Assembly (NCBI GenBank): GCA_035279705.1
Contig: DATEHG010000011.1
Span: 1 to 64,000 of the forward strand
Source: DATEHG01 sp035279705
Lineage (GTDB): Bacteria > Gemmatimonadota > Gemmatimonadetes > Gemmatimonadales > GWC2-71-9
Direction: 5' to 3'
Length of the DNA: 64,000 nucleotides
Each line of letters begins with the position of its first letter. The first letter of the stretch is position 1. The notes under the pieces were generated by a model, which worked only from the letters and a program-made list of their open reading frames with translations, made no database searches and had not been told where the DNA came from. Positions 34,507 to 43,078 of this stretch are shown here, piece by piece. The translations under genes and the position numbers were made by a program.

Positions 34507-35658
34507 TCAGAACTGCCATCCCAGACCGAGGTTCATCGTCTCGTCCTCGAGGAAGTGGGCGGCGTTCCGGCGAAGCTGATAGTCGCCCTTGAAGGCGAGA
34601 CCGGAGATCGGCTTCCAGGTGATTCCCAGCGTCGTGGTATTGCGGTTGTAGGCGCCGTTGCGCGGCGTGCCATCGGGAACCGAGGCGTGGGTGTCCGCCT
34701 GGTCGTAGCGGGCGAAGAGAGCCAGGCGCTGCGTTGAGGAGGGGGCCAGGGCCGAGAGCGCATTCCAGGCGCCTTCGAGGTACCAGCCGGCGATACGATC
34801 GCCCACCGAGTTGTTGAAGAAGGCGTTGATCGCGGCGGCATCGCGGATCGTCATGTTGCCCGCTTCGCCACGGAATGCGAACGCACCGACGTCGTAGCGC
34901 GCGTCGGCCGCGATCAGAAACACCGGGGCCGCGAAGAGACCCGTGCCGAGTCCGGGGGTGTTGGCCGCACTGCCGCCGTAATACGCCGAGGTGCCGATCT
35001 TGAGACCGGAGTGGGCCCATTCGAGGCGGCCGGTGAGCGCGGCGTTGGCAAAGTTGGCGTCCTGCCCCTCGCCGCTGCCTTCGCGGGTCCCCTCGGCGCC
35101 GGTGAAGCCCTCGGCGCGGAGTCCGTTGACGAAGTAGGCCCGATAGGCGAGGCCCTCAACCGGCGGAATCCGGCCGGCCAGGCCGACACCGATCTCGCGC
35201 CAGGTGGTGGGAATGACCAGCTGGTCATAGAGTGGGCGCTCGACACCGTTGAACGTGGGTGGTTCGTGCAATTCGTTGATGATGCCGGCGGGAATGAGCA
35301 CCAGGCCTGCCCGGAGGGTAAACGGATCCGAAAGGCGGTAGTCGATGTAGGCCTGCTCGATCTCGAGTTCCCCCTTGCTGCCGCCCCCTTCGACCCGCGC
35401 ATCCTCGACCTCCACCTCGGAGCGAAAGGTGATTCGCTCGTTGAAGCTGTGGCCGAGATAGAGCACGAACCTGGCGAGATTCACATGGCCCGTGCTGTCC
35501 GGCAGGCTGGAGTTCTGATACTGGATCTCACCGTATCCGCCGACGACGGTGCGGGGCTGGTCGCTGTCCTGCGCCGCGAGGAAGCGCGGCGAGAGGGTGA
35601 GGAAGGCGATGGCGAGGAGCGAGGTGCAGCGGAGGAGGGCGGCCTTATAAAGTCGCAT
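34507..35658 (-). CDS. iron-regulated-type outer-membrane porin (OprP/O-like barrel)
   Basis: A 383-residue barrel from ATG 35658 (a TTG at 35676 would add six residues). Signal peptide: AALLRCTSLLAIAFLTLSPRFLAAQ. Strand patterns include VVGGYGEIQYQNSS, NLARFVLYLGHSFNERITFRSEVEVE, LEIEQAYIDYRLSDPFTLRAGLVLIPAG and a final aromatic NLGLGWQF. It resembles Porin_O_P and related long-chain barrels. A Fur-box match covers the start region, so the porin and the downstream FMN_bind, 4-TM and apbE genes are probably iron-controlled. Solute unknown. Confidence 0.8.
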   Translation of the reverse strand: MRLYKAALLRCTSLLAIAFLTLSPRFLAAQDSDQPRTVVGGYGEIQYQNSSLPDSTGHVNLARFVLYLGHSFNERITFRSEVEVEDARVEGGGSKGELEIEQAYIDYRLSDPFTLRAGLVLIPAGIINELHEPPTFNGVERPLYDQLVIPTTWREIGVGLAGRIPPVEGLAYRAYFVNGLRAEGFTGAEGTREGSGEGQDANFANAALTGRLEWAHSGLKIGTSAYYGGSAANTPGLGTGLFAAPVFLIAADARYDVGAFAFRGEAGNMTIRDAAAINAFFNNSVGDRIAGWYLEGAWNALSALAPSSTQRLALFARYDQADTHASVPDGTPRNGAYNRNTTTLGITWKPISGLAFKGDYQLRRNAAHFLEDETMNLGLGWQF

Positions 35659-35674
35659 AATGATAGTCAATATC
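35656..35674 (-). promoter_or_regulatory. Fur-box match at the start of the porin-flavin gene run
   Basis: Read on the minus strand, GATATTGACTATCATTATG matches the classical 19-bp Fur consensus GATAATGATAATCATTATC at 15 positions. It overlaps the probable start ATG (35656-35658) and a TTGATA/TTGACT -35-like region, so bound Fur would block transcription. The surrounding 35640-35720 is markedly AT-richer than the window. The remainder of the divergent spacer to 35858 holds a GAGGAG (35833-35838) for the kinase gene and nothing else recognised. Confidence 0.6.
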
Positions 35675-35858
35675 AAGTGAGAATTAAACTCAGGCGAATG
35701 GCAACTAGATTACTCCCATTTAATCCCGCGGTCAACTCCCGCTGCCCTGCCCCTTTGCGCCCGACTCGACGACTCCACTAGACTCCCCCAACGACGCGAA
35801 CTCTCCTTCCCGGCCCCACTCCCACGCCCCTCGAGGAGTCTCGGCGCTGACCACACCG

Positions 35859-38048
35859 TTGAACCCCCGCCCCTTCATCCGTGGCCTGGCCACTCACCTC
35901 CGCCTGGTGCTCGGCGGCGGTGCGATCGCGCTCTCCCTTCTCGCCGCGATCCAGCGGTGGCCACTCTGGCTCAGTGTCGTCCTGGGCGCGGCGGGAGTCG
36001 GGCTCCTCGTTCTCGCCAATCTGCGCCAGCGCCGCCTCATGCTGCGCCTGGAGCACGAGCGGACGACCCTGTCGCTGCAGCTCGAGCGCCGGATAAACGA
36101 GCTGTTTTCCCTCCAGGAGCTGAGTTACGTCCTCGCGGAGTCGCTGCAGCTGGAACGCATCGTGAGCCAGGTGGCGCGCTACGCTCTCCGGTTTCTGCAG
36201 GCGGAGGGATCGGCGCTGGTGCTGGTGGACGAGGAGAACCAGGGCCTCACGGTGGCCGCGGCGGAGGGTTCGCTGCGGCAACTGGCGGGGACGCGGGTCA
36301 GGGAAGAGGAAGAGACGCTACTGCTGCATGCGATCCGTCACGAGCGGATCGAAGTGGGACACGAGCACCAGGGCACCAGGGTAAAGCTGCTCGGCGAGGC
36401 AACCGGCGCGTCCGGCGCCGCCGCGCCGCTCCGGGCCCATGGCCTCACGATGGGGGCGCTGCTGGTGTCCGATCACCGCAGCGGGCCGTTCTCGACCGAG
36501 GATCTCTGGCTGCTCTCCACCATGACCACGCAGGTGGCCGTGGTGCTGGCCAACAGCCGCCTGTTCGAGCTCATCCGGGTCACGAAGGAAGAGTGGGAAA
36601 CGGCATTCAACGCGCTGGCGGAAGGCATCGCGGTGGTGGATGGCCGGGGGCGTGTTCGCCGGGCCAACCACGCGCTGGCCCGCATCGTCGACATCCCGAT
36701 TCCGGCGCTCATCGGTCAACGGTTCTGGGGCCTCGTGGTGGGCGAACAGGAAATCCCCGCCCCGTCGGCCGAAGCGATGCGGCGCGGCAAACGCCACTCT
36801 GGAGCGATCGTCCAGAGCCCCACCCTTCATCGGACGCTGCGGCTGGCGGTCGCCCCGCTCACGGAGGCGGGCCCTGACCAGGAGGTCGTGGTGCTGGTGC
36901 AGGACGTGACCGAACAGCAGGCCTTCGAGCGGCAACTGATCCAGAGCGAAAAGCTCGCGGCGGTCGGCCAGCTGGTGTCGGGGGTGGCCCACGAGCTCAA
37001 CAACCCGCTCACCTCGATCGCCGGCCTGTCGGAGCTGCTGCTCGAGCGGGCCCCCGCGGGAGATCCCGATCGCGAACACCTGCGGGTGGTGCACGAGCAG
37101 GCCACCCGGGCCGGCCGGATCGTGCAGAACCTGCTCACCTTCGCGCGCAAGGAACCGCTGGAAGCGGCGCCCTGCGACCTGGCCGATGTGGTGACCAGCA
37201 CGGTGATGCTGATGAGCCACGAGCTCAAGCTGCGGGGCGCCGCGCTGCAGCAGGATCTCCCCTCCACTCCCGTGCGGGTCCTGGGCGACCGCTACGGCCT
37301 GCAGCAGGTGCTGCTCAACCTGCTCACCAACGCCAGCCAGGCCGTCGGCTCGCTGCCGGAGGGCAGGGCGCGGCAGATCACCATCCAGGTGGCGGAGGAG
37401 AACGAGAGCGCCGTGCTGCGGGTGCAGGATTCAGGCGCGGGAGTACCCGCCGAGCTGGTGCCGCAGCTCTTCACCCCGTTTTTCACCACCAAGGAACCGG
37501 GCCAGGGCACGGGCCTCGGACTCTCGATCAGCTACGGCATCGTCGAGTCCCATGGCGGTCGGCTGGCCTACGCCGTGCTGCCAGGCGGAGGATCGGAGTT
37601 CAGCGTCACGCTGCCGCTCGCCCAGGTGGCCGAGCGGCTCCCGGGCGTGCGGTTGTCCGGGGCCGCCGCGGCCATCCGGCGGAAGATCCTGGTGGTCGAT
37701 GAGGACGCGGCCGTACAGCGCGCCGTCTCCGCCTTGTTCGTGAACGAGGGCCATGAGGTCGAAGGCGTGCGCGGCGGGGAGCTGGGACTCGCGGCGGCAC
37801 GAAGTGGCTACTGGGACCTGGTGCTGGCCGATCCGCGTGCCCCGGGCCTGGGCGGCTCCGGGTTCGTCGACCTCCTCCTGGCGGACGGTGCCGGGTGGAA
37901 GGAACGGCTCATCGCGGTGCCGGATCGGAGCGACCGGCCGGCCGTGGAGCGACTGAAGTCCCGCGGGGTGGCGGTGGTGGAGAAGCCGTTCAAGTTGCGG
38001 GAACTCAAGGAAATGGTGGGACGCCTGCTGATTTCACAGGACGCCTGA
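35859..38048 (+). CDS. hybrid sensor histidine kinase (TM-GAF-PAS-HisKA-HATPase-REC)
   Basis: A 729-residue kinase. Two membrane helices (about 15-55) with no sizeable periplasmic part are followed by a coiled coil (60-85), GAF (95-235), PAS (245-350) and HisKA with H378 (LVSGVAHELNNPLTSIAGLSE). HATPase follows (N box LLNLLTNASQAV; G boxes DSGAGVP and GQGTGLGLSISYG), then a C-terminal receiver (about 610-725). In the receiver VVDEDA, the Asp in VLADPRAP and K in EKPFKL are kept, but the switch Thr is replaced (AVPDRSD). The start is uncertain: TTG 35859 is poorly placed, while CTG 35847 sits 8 bases after GAGGAG. Stimulus unknown. Confidence 0.9.
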   Translation: MNPRPFIRGLATHLRLVLGGGAIALSLLAAIQRWPLWLSVVLGAAGVGLLVLANLRQRRLMLRLEHERTTLSLQLERRINELFSLQELSYVLAESLQLERIVSQVARYALRFLQAEGSALVLVDEENQGLTVAAAEGSLRQLAGTRVREEEETLLLHAIRHERIEVGHEHQGTRVKLLGEATGASGAAAPLRAHGLTMGALLVSDHRSGPFSTEDLWLLSTMTTQVAVVLANSRLFELIRVTKEEWETAFNALAEGIAVVDGRGRVRRANHALARIVDIPIPALIGQRFWGLVVGEQEIPAPSAEAMRRGKRHSGAIVQSPTLHRTLRLAVAPLTEAGPDQEVVVLVQDVTEQQAFERQLIQSEKLAAVGQLVSGVAHELNNPLTSIAGLSELLLERAPAGDPDREHLRVVHEQATRAGRIVQNLLTFARKEPLEAAPCDLADVVTSTVMLMSHELKLRGAALQQDLPSTPVRVLGDRYGLQQVLLNLLTNASQAVGSLPEGRARQITIQVAEENESAVLRVQDSGAGVPAELVPQLFTPFFTTKEPGQGTGLGLSISYGIVESHGGRLAYAVLPGGGSEFSVTLPLAQVAERLPGVRLSGAAAAIRRKILVVDEDAAVQRAVSALFVNEGHEVEGVRGGELGLAAARSGYWDLVLADPRAPGLGGSGFVDLLLADGAGWKERLIAVPDRSDRPAVERLKSRGVAVVEKPFKLRELKEMVGRLLISQDA

Positions 38049-38076
38049 GCGTCCGCTACCGCGAAGGAGCCGACCG

Positions 38077-38379
38077 ATGGGCGCCGTCGTCGCAGCTGCA
38101 ATGGTCCGTCAACAGCGGGAAGTGGTGGAGACCTACCGGAAGGCGGGTGCCACCTCGCCCGCCAATGCCAGGACACCCGGATCTCTGGGACTGGATTCGA
38201 ATCGCGCGGTGGGCCAGCTCAAGGGACACGCGGTGCTGCGCGAGACCGCCCCCGAAGTGTACTACCTGGACGAGCCCAGCTGGGAAGCGCTGGGGCGAAT
38301 GCGGCATCGCCTTGCCCTGATGGTGGGGCTGATTGCGCTGCTGGCCCTCACGGCGGTGCTGATCGGCACCCGGAGCTGA
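38077..38379 (+). CDS. small tail-anchored membrane protein, unknown function
   Basis: A 100-residue protein with one C-terminal membrane helix (LALMVGLIALLALTAVLIG, about 78-97) and a basic end. The cytoplasmic part is polar with no known domain. GAAGGAG lies 8 bases before ATG 38077. It follows the hybrid kinase by 28 bp in the same direction and may be co-transcribed. Its stop is 3 bp from the end of the convergent M13 peptidase gene. Confidence 0.7.
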   Translation: MGAVVAAAMVRQQREVVETYRKAGATSPANARTPGSLGLDSNRAVGQLKGHAVLRETAPEVYYLDEPSWEALGRMRHRLALMVGLIALLALTAVLIGTRS

Positions 38380-38382
38380 TCG

Positions 38383-40452
38383 CTACCAGACCCGCACTCT
38401 CCCCGCAGGGGCGAGGTACAGCTTGTCGCCGGGCTTCACATCGAAGGCCGCGTACCACGCATCCAGGTTCCGGACCGTATCGATGCGATAGTTGTCCGGA
38501 GCGTGATCGTCGCCGGTGACGCGCTTCCGCAGGTCCTCGTCCCGCATTTTCCCCCGCCAGCTCGCCGCCCACGCCAGAAAGAAATCGCGATCACCCCGGC
38601 GCACCGCCGCGCTGTCCATCCCGTCCGATACGCCCCGCCACGCCTCGAACGCGGCCGTCAGCCCGGCCAGGTCCGCCACGTTCTCCCCCCGCGTCCTGGC
38701 GCCATCCACGGCCAGGTCGGGAAAGGGTCGATAGGCGGAAAACTGGCGGACGAGGGGCGCGGCCATCAGGGTGTACCCGCCCAGGTCCTCCGCGGACCAC
38801 CAGTGCCGCTTGGCGCCGGTGGTGTCCCAGTCCGCCCCGAGCGGATCGATGTAATGGGACACATCGTGGCCGATGATGGCGCCGATTGAGCCATACACCG
38901 CCGCGAGGCTCGCGCTGGAATCGAACTTGGTGGGCTGCAGCAGGGCCGCCGCAAAGTCGTAACTGTTCTGCTGGAACACGAGGAGCGCGCCGACCGTCTG
39001 CGGCGTGATCGTCCACAGGGTCCAGTCCACCGGCTGACCCACCCGGGCGTGCACCAGGCGGCGGTTGTGATCCTCCAGGCGGCGGGTGTTGCCGAAGGCG
39101 TCATGGGCATCGATGGCGAGGTCGGCAAACTCCTGGCGGTGTTCCGGATACCCGACACCGACGTAGAGGCGGCGGAGCTTGGCCAGCGCAATGGTGCGCG
39201 CGGCAGGAGTGAGCCACTCCACCGCTTCCACCCTCCGGGTGAAGGCGGCGGACACATTGGTCACCACTTCCTGGATCCGCTTCTTCTGCGCCGCGGAGAA
39301 CCACCGGTCGGTGTAGAGCTCGCCGACGGCTTCGGCGAGGCCGCTGCGGGTGACTTCGACCGCGCGCGCCGGGCGGTCAGTGACGCCAGGGGCCCCAAGA
39401 CTCTGGTGGAAGGCGTTCGCCGCTGCATCGAACGCCGCGGGCAGGACTTCGGCGTACCGGTCCAGGAGGTGGAAGCGGTAGTAGTCCTGCCAGACCGCGA
39501 GCGGAGTCGATCCGATCTGCGCAGCAAGGCCGGTGAGCGCCCCCGGCTGCCAGGCCACCATGCCGGCCTCATGGCCGAGTCCGGCCGCAACGAACACGGC
39601 TTCCCAGTCGAGTCCCGGCGCCTTGCGGGTGAAGTCGGGCCGGGTCCAGTGATGTTCGGCGTTGCTGTCGCTGGCCGAGGGCTCCGCTCCCATCTGCCGC
39701 GCCGCGAGCCGGCGCTCGAGATCGAGCACCGCCTCGGCCCGCCGATCGGCGTGGTCGAACCCGGCCAGCGAGAGCTGCCTGGTGATGTACCCGAGGTAGG
39801 CCCTGCGCTTCCGCGTTGCTGCGGTATCAGAGGCCAGGTAGTCGTTGCGGTCCGCCAGCCCGAGTCCCCCCTGCACCAGGAAGGCAACATTGGCCGGTTC
39901 GCCGTGGACGCACTGCTCGACCGACAATCCGAGCAGGTGGCTCGACTGCACCAGGACGTAGTTCAGCGGGTCGACATCGAGTCCGATGTCGGTGCCGATG
40001 AAGCGGGCGAGGTCCTTCCTGTCTCTGAGGGCGGCCACGGAATCCAGCAGCGGCTGGAGCGGCGCAAGGCCGCGCGATTCGATCCGCTGGCTGTCGGCAT
40101 AGGCGGCGCGGAAGTCCGCCACTTTCCGGCCCAGCGATCCGGCGGCTGCCGCTTCGGCGTCGACGAAGACCTGGGCGAGCTGCTGGCCGGTGCGGATTTC
40201 GATTTCGTTCCGGACGGTCCAGCGGTTCCGCCCGGCGGGGATTTCGGTGTTCCGGAGCCAGACTCCGTTGGCGTAGCCGAAGAAATCGTCGCCGGGCCTG
40301 ATCGCGGGATCGACGCCCCGTTCAAGTGGCGACGCGGGCCGGTCATCCGGCGCCTGGGCGGCCAGGGAGGCGGTGGAAAAGAAGAGAAGAGCCGGAACCC
40401 ACGCGACCGACAGGCGGCCCAGGACCAACTGACGAACTCCAGTGCCGCGCAT
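38383..40452 (-). CDS. exported M13 (neprilysin-family) peptidase with HDxxH zinc motif
   Basis: A 689-residue M13 protein of usual length with a signal peptide (LSVAWVPALLFFSTASLAAQ). The mature start GVDPAIRPGDDFFGYANGVWL is typical. The zinc site reads IIGHDVSHYIDPLGADWD (H529, D530, H533), with the third ligand E590 and D594 in ENVADLAG. The catalytic Glu of HExxH is thus Asp, and the substrate-binding NAxY motif is replaced by GALL (489-492). The family C-terminus (RVRVW) is intact. Activity may be low or altered. Divergent from the GlxA-type regulator. Confidence 0.9.
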   Translation of the reverse strand: MRGTGVRQLVLGRLSVAWVPALLFFSTASLAAQAPDDRPASPLERGVDPAIRPGDDFFGYANGVWLRNTEIPAGRNRWTVRNEIEIRTGQQLAQVFVDAEAAAAGSLGRKVADFRAAYADSQRIESRGLAPLQPLLDSVAALRDRKDLARFIGTDIGLDVDPLNYVLVQSSHLLGLSVEQCVHGEPANVAFLVQGGLGLADRNDYLASDTAATRKRRAYLGYITRQLSLAGFDHADRRAEAVLDLERRLAARQMGAEPSASDSNAEHHWTRPDFTRKAPGLDWEAVFVAAGLGHEAGMVAWQPGALTGLAAQIGSTPLAVWQDYYRFHLLDRYAEVLPAAFDAAANAFHQSLGAPGVTDRPARAVEVTRSGLAEAVGELYTDRWFSAAQKKRIQEVVTNVSAAFTRRVEAVEWLTPAARTIALAKLRRLYVGVGYPEHRQEFADLAIDAHDAFGNTRRLEDHNRRLVHARVGQPVDWTLWTITPQTVGALLVFQQNSYDFAAALLQPTKFDSSASLAAVYGSIGAIIGHDVSHYIDPLGADWDTTGAKRHWWSAEDLGGYTLMAAPLVRQFSAYRPFPDLAVDGARTRGENVADLAGLTAAFEAWRGVSDGMDSAAVRRGDRDFFLAWAASWRGKMRDEDLRKRVTGDDHAPDNYRIDTVRNLDAWYAAFDVKPGDKLYLAPAGRVRVW

Positions 40453-40631
40453 GGCTGTCGCCTCTCTTGGCTGTGCTGCCCGTGGGAACCGGCCCTTCCG
40501 TCATCAAGGTACGGGAGTGGCCGGCTGGCGTCGGGGCCAAGGACCGACAGGAATGGATCACTTTCAGACCTGGAATCTGGCCGTTGGTGCACCGGGGCTG
40601 TATGCTATGGTACCCGAAACCATGTCCTGGA

Positions 40632-41639
40632 ATGATCGACCGCATCCGAGTCATCGACGTGCTGTTCGTGATTTCGCCCCACTCCCTGCTGCTCGACATC
40701 GCAGGGCCGGCCGAGGCATTTCGCCTGGCCAACCTGCATCGCCAGGCCCGGGGGCTGCCGTCGCGCTTCCGGCTGCGCTTTGCCGGCCCGATGCCCGCCG
40801 TGACCACTTCGGTCGGGCTCGGCCTCATCGAGCTCGAGCCGCTCCCTGAACGGTTCCTCGCGCCGACGTGGGTGGTCGTGGTCGGCCAGCCGAGTGCGCG
40901 AGTGGCCCAGCCCACGCCGGCGATCATGCAGGCGGCGGACTGGTTGCGGCGGACGCTGGGGCGGGCCCTCGAGCAGGGAGACGAGCCCCACCGGCTCGTC
41001 GGCATCTGCTCGGGCGCGCTGCTCGCCGCGCGGGCGGGGATCCTCGCCGGCCGGCGCTGCACCACCCATCACGAGCTGCTCAACCTGCTGCGCCAGATGG
41101 CGCCGGCGGCGCAGGTCATCGGCAACCGGGTCTTCGTGGTCGACGGGGCAATCGCCACCAGCGCGGGCATCACGGCCGGCATCGACCTGGCCCTTCACCT
41201 CGTCGCGGAGGAGTGCGGCGAAGCGCTGGCGGCGGCGGTGGCGGAGGACATGGTGGTCTACATGCGGCGCTCCCCGCAGGACCCGGAGCTGTCGCCATTT
41301 CTCATCCATCGCCGCCACCTGCATGCCGCGGTGCACCGGGTCCAGGACGCCATCATCGAGCGGCCGGACTACGACTGGAACATGGAGGCGCTGGGCAAGG
41401 TGGGTCATGCGACGGGCCGGCACCTGCTGCGCCTCTTCCTCGAGCACGCAGGCGTCTCGCCACTGCATTACCTCCGCTCCATCCGGCTGGAGCGGGCCCG
41501 GCAGGCGCTGGAATGCGGCGCGAGCGTGGGTCAGGCGGCGGAGGATGCGGGTTTCAGCTCGCCGCTGCAGCTCAGGCGGGCGTGGCGGAGGCAGTGGGGC
41601 GGTTCGCCGCGCGAGGTGCTGCGGCAGGCACGCGCGTAG
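40632..41639 (+). CDS. GlxA-family transcriptional regulator (DJ-1/PfpI + AraC HTH)
   Basis: A 335-residue regulator. The N-terminal DJ-1/PfpI domain (about 5-190) has the nucleophile-elbow-like GICSGALLAARAGILAGRRCTTHH. The C-terminal AraC domain (about 225-330) has two helix-turn-helix units, including NMEALGKVGHATGRHLLRLFLEHAGVSPLHYL and GASVGQAAEDAGFSSPLQLRRAWRR. Such regulators often sense small metabolites or aldehydes. The likely start is ATG 40632 (MIDRIRVIDVLF) with no strong ribosome site; a -10-like TATGCT is at 40601-40606. Divergent from the M13 peptidase gene. Confidence 0.88.
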   Translation: MIDRIRVIDVLFVISPHSLLLDIAGPAEAFRLANLHRQARGLPSRFRLRFAGPMPAVTTSVGLGLIELEPLPERFLAPTWVVVVGQPSARVAQPTPAIMQAADWLRRTLGRALEQGDEPHRLVGICSGALLAARAGILAGRRCTTHHELLNLLRQMAPAAQVIGNRVFVVDGAIATSAGITAGIDLALHLVAEECGEALAAAVAEDMVVYMRRSPQDPELSPFLIHRRHLHAAVHRVQDAIIERPDYDWNMEALGKVGHATGRHLLRLFLEHAGVSPLHYLRSIRLERARQALECGASVGQAAEDAGFSSPLQLRRAWRRQWGGSPREVLRQARA

Positions 41640-41650
41640 CGGAAGGGCGG

Positions 41651-43078
41651 TCAGTAGCCGGCGGCGGAGGCCGGTTGCCAGGGCTGCAGCGAGATCTTGC
41701 CGTGCACCCGGCGCGCCGTGCTGTCCGCCCCCGGTTCATTCCAGAAGTTTCCCCCCGCCTGCAGCAGCGGCGCGTCGATGATCCAGTTGCGGGCCCGGAG
41801 GAAGACGTTGCCGTCCAGCACCGCGTCCGCTGAAGCCGAGTCGGCGGTCAGCGCGGTTTCCACTTCGTCGAAGAGATTGCCACGCAGCCGGGCGCGGCTC
41901 GTCCGGTCCAGCTCGATCCCGGTGCCGACCCGGATGATCCGGTTGTCGTCCACGAGGTAGTCGGAACTGGGATCATCTCCCTCGTGAGGAGCCATCAGGC
42001 GGATGCCCCACGCCCCGCCGATGATGGTGTTCCCGGCGAGCGCATTCCGGCCGCCATGCTCGATGGCCACTCCCGCCACCCGTGACCCCACGACCGAGTT
42101 GTGCTCGACGCGGGTACCCCGGCTGTAGCCCAGCCAGAAGCCGTACTCCGAACTGTCCGCCCGGTTCTCGAGGAAGACGTTGCCGCTGCTGAAGGTGGCC
42201 TCGAAGGCGTTGTGAAACGCCCACGAGGCATCGTTCCGCAGCACGATATTGCCGACGGAGGGTTCGAGGAGCGGGCGGTGGCCGCTCAGGAAGAAGCCGT
42301 CCCCCGACCAGGTGAGGTCGTTGTCGGCGATGAAATTCGAATCGCTGTGCTGGCGGAGCAGGAGGGCGGCGGCGTCACACCCACGGCTGTACCCCGCGGC
42401 TTCGCAGCGGCTGTTGTGGCCGGCCCGGTTCCGGATGATGAGGTTGCGGCTGGAGCGCCAAAGGTGGATGCCCCAGCCGGTGTTGCCCTGGACATCGTTG
42501 TCCCGCAGGATCGCCTCGCGGGTCTCGAACAGGCCGATGCCATTTTGCCCGTCGTGGACGGTGACCTGCTCCACCGTGACGCCGCTGGTCCTGCGGAGAC
42601 TCACCCCAGAACCGTAGAGCGCGAAGGTGTCGGGGTGGAAGATGTCCAGCCAGTCCCGCTCGTCGTAGCTGGTCCGGGTCGACCGCAGCGCCTGGGCCCG
42701 CTGGCCGGAGAGATCGCTCCCCTCGATCCGGTGCCCCCGGCCTCCCTCCACCCAGATACCGAAGCGGTAGCCGCGGATCCGTCCGCCGTGAATCGTCACG
42801 CTGTCCACGTTTCTCACCATGACGCCGCGGCCCACGAACGCCGAGGCGAGCGTGTCACCGCTGTCGAGGGTCACCCCGGTGAGATCGATCGTCGTCCCCG
42901 ACGTTGCCACGACGAGCACGCCGCGCTCCATCGGATCCGGAATCCGGTAGCGGCCCGGGCACACCCGCACCGTACCCTGGACCGAGGTGCCGGCCTTGAG
43001 GGGCCGCAGGCATGGCTCCGTCTCGACTCGACCGGCCGCGAGGCCAAGAACCAGGAGGGGAACAAGGGTGCGGATCAT
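41651..43078 (-). CDS. exported right-handed beta-helix (NosD/PL6-like) repeat protein
   Basis: A 475-residue protein with a signal peptide (MIRTLVPLLVLGLAAGRVE). About fourteen coils of a parallel beta-helix are visible as repeats of the type N-x-I-x-x-N-x-A/D with turns such as VTIHGGRIRGYRFGIWVEGG, LIIRNRAG, NFIADNDLTWSGDGFFLSG and RNALAGNTIIGGAWGIRL. Such folds bind or cleave carbohydrates. The protein has no clear pectate-lyase catalytic pattern that I can see. Its ATG overlaps the hisF stop (43075-43078), so it is coupled to histidine genes without evident metabolic reason. Confidence 0.8.
   Translation of the reverse strand: MIRTLVPLLVLGLAAGRVETEPCLRPLKAGTSVQGTVRVCPGRYRIPDPMERGVLVVATSGTTIDLTGVTLDSGDTLASAFVGRGVMVRNVDSVTIHGGRIRGYRFGIWVEGGRGHRIEGSDLSGQRAQALRSTRTSYDERDWLDIFHPDTFALYGSGVSLRRTSGVTVEQVTVHDGQNGIGLFETREAILRDNDVQGNTGWGIHLWRSSRNLIIRNRAGHNSRCEAAGYSRGCDAAALLLRQHSDSNFIADNDLTWSGDGFFLSGHRPLLEPSVGNIVLRNDASWAFHNAFEATFSSGNVFLENRADSSEYGFWLGYSRGTRVEHNSVVGSRVAGVAIEHGGRNALAGNTIIGGAWGIRLMAPHEGDDPSSDYLVDDNRIIRVGTGIELDRTSRARLRGNLFDEVETALTADSASADAVLDGNVFLRARNWIIDAPLLQAGGNFWNEPGADSTARRVHGKISLQPWQPASAAGY

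Noticed and set aside
35640..35730. AT-rich patch as sign of horizontal transfer
   Set aside because: The patch is confined to the promoter/Fur-box region; neighbouring genes have the same GC-rich codon use as the rest.
39049..40635. 528-residue plus-strand open frame opposite the M13 peptidase
   Set aside because: A high-GC antisense shadow; Arg/Gly/Pro-rich with no domain or start signal, while the minus strand encodes a full-length M13 protein.
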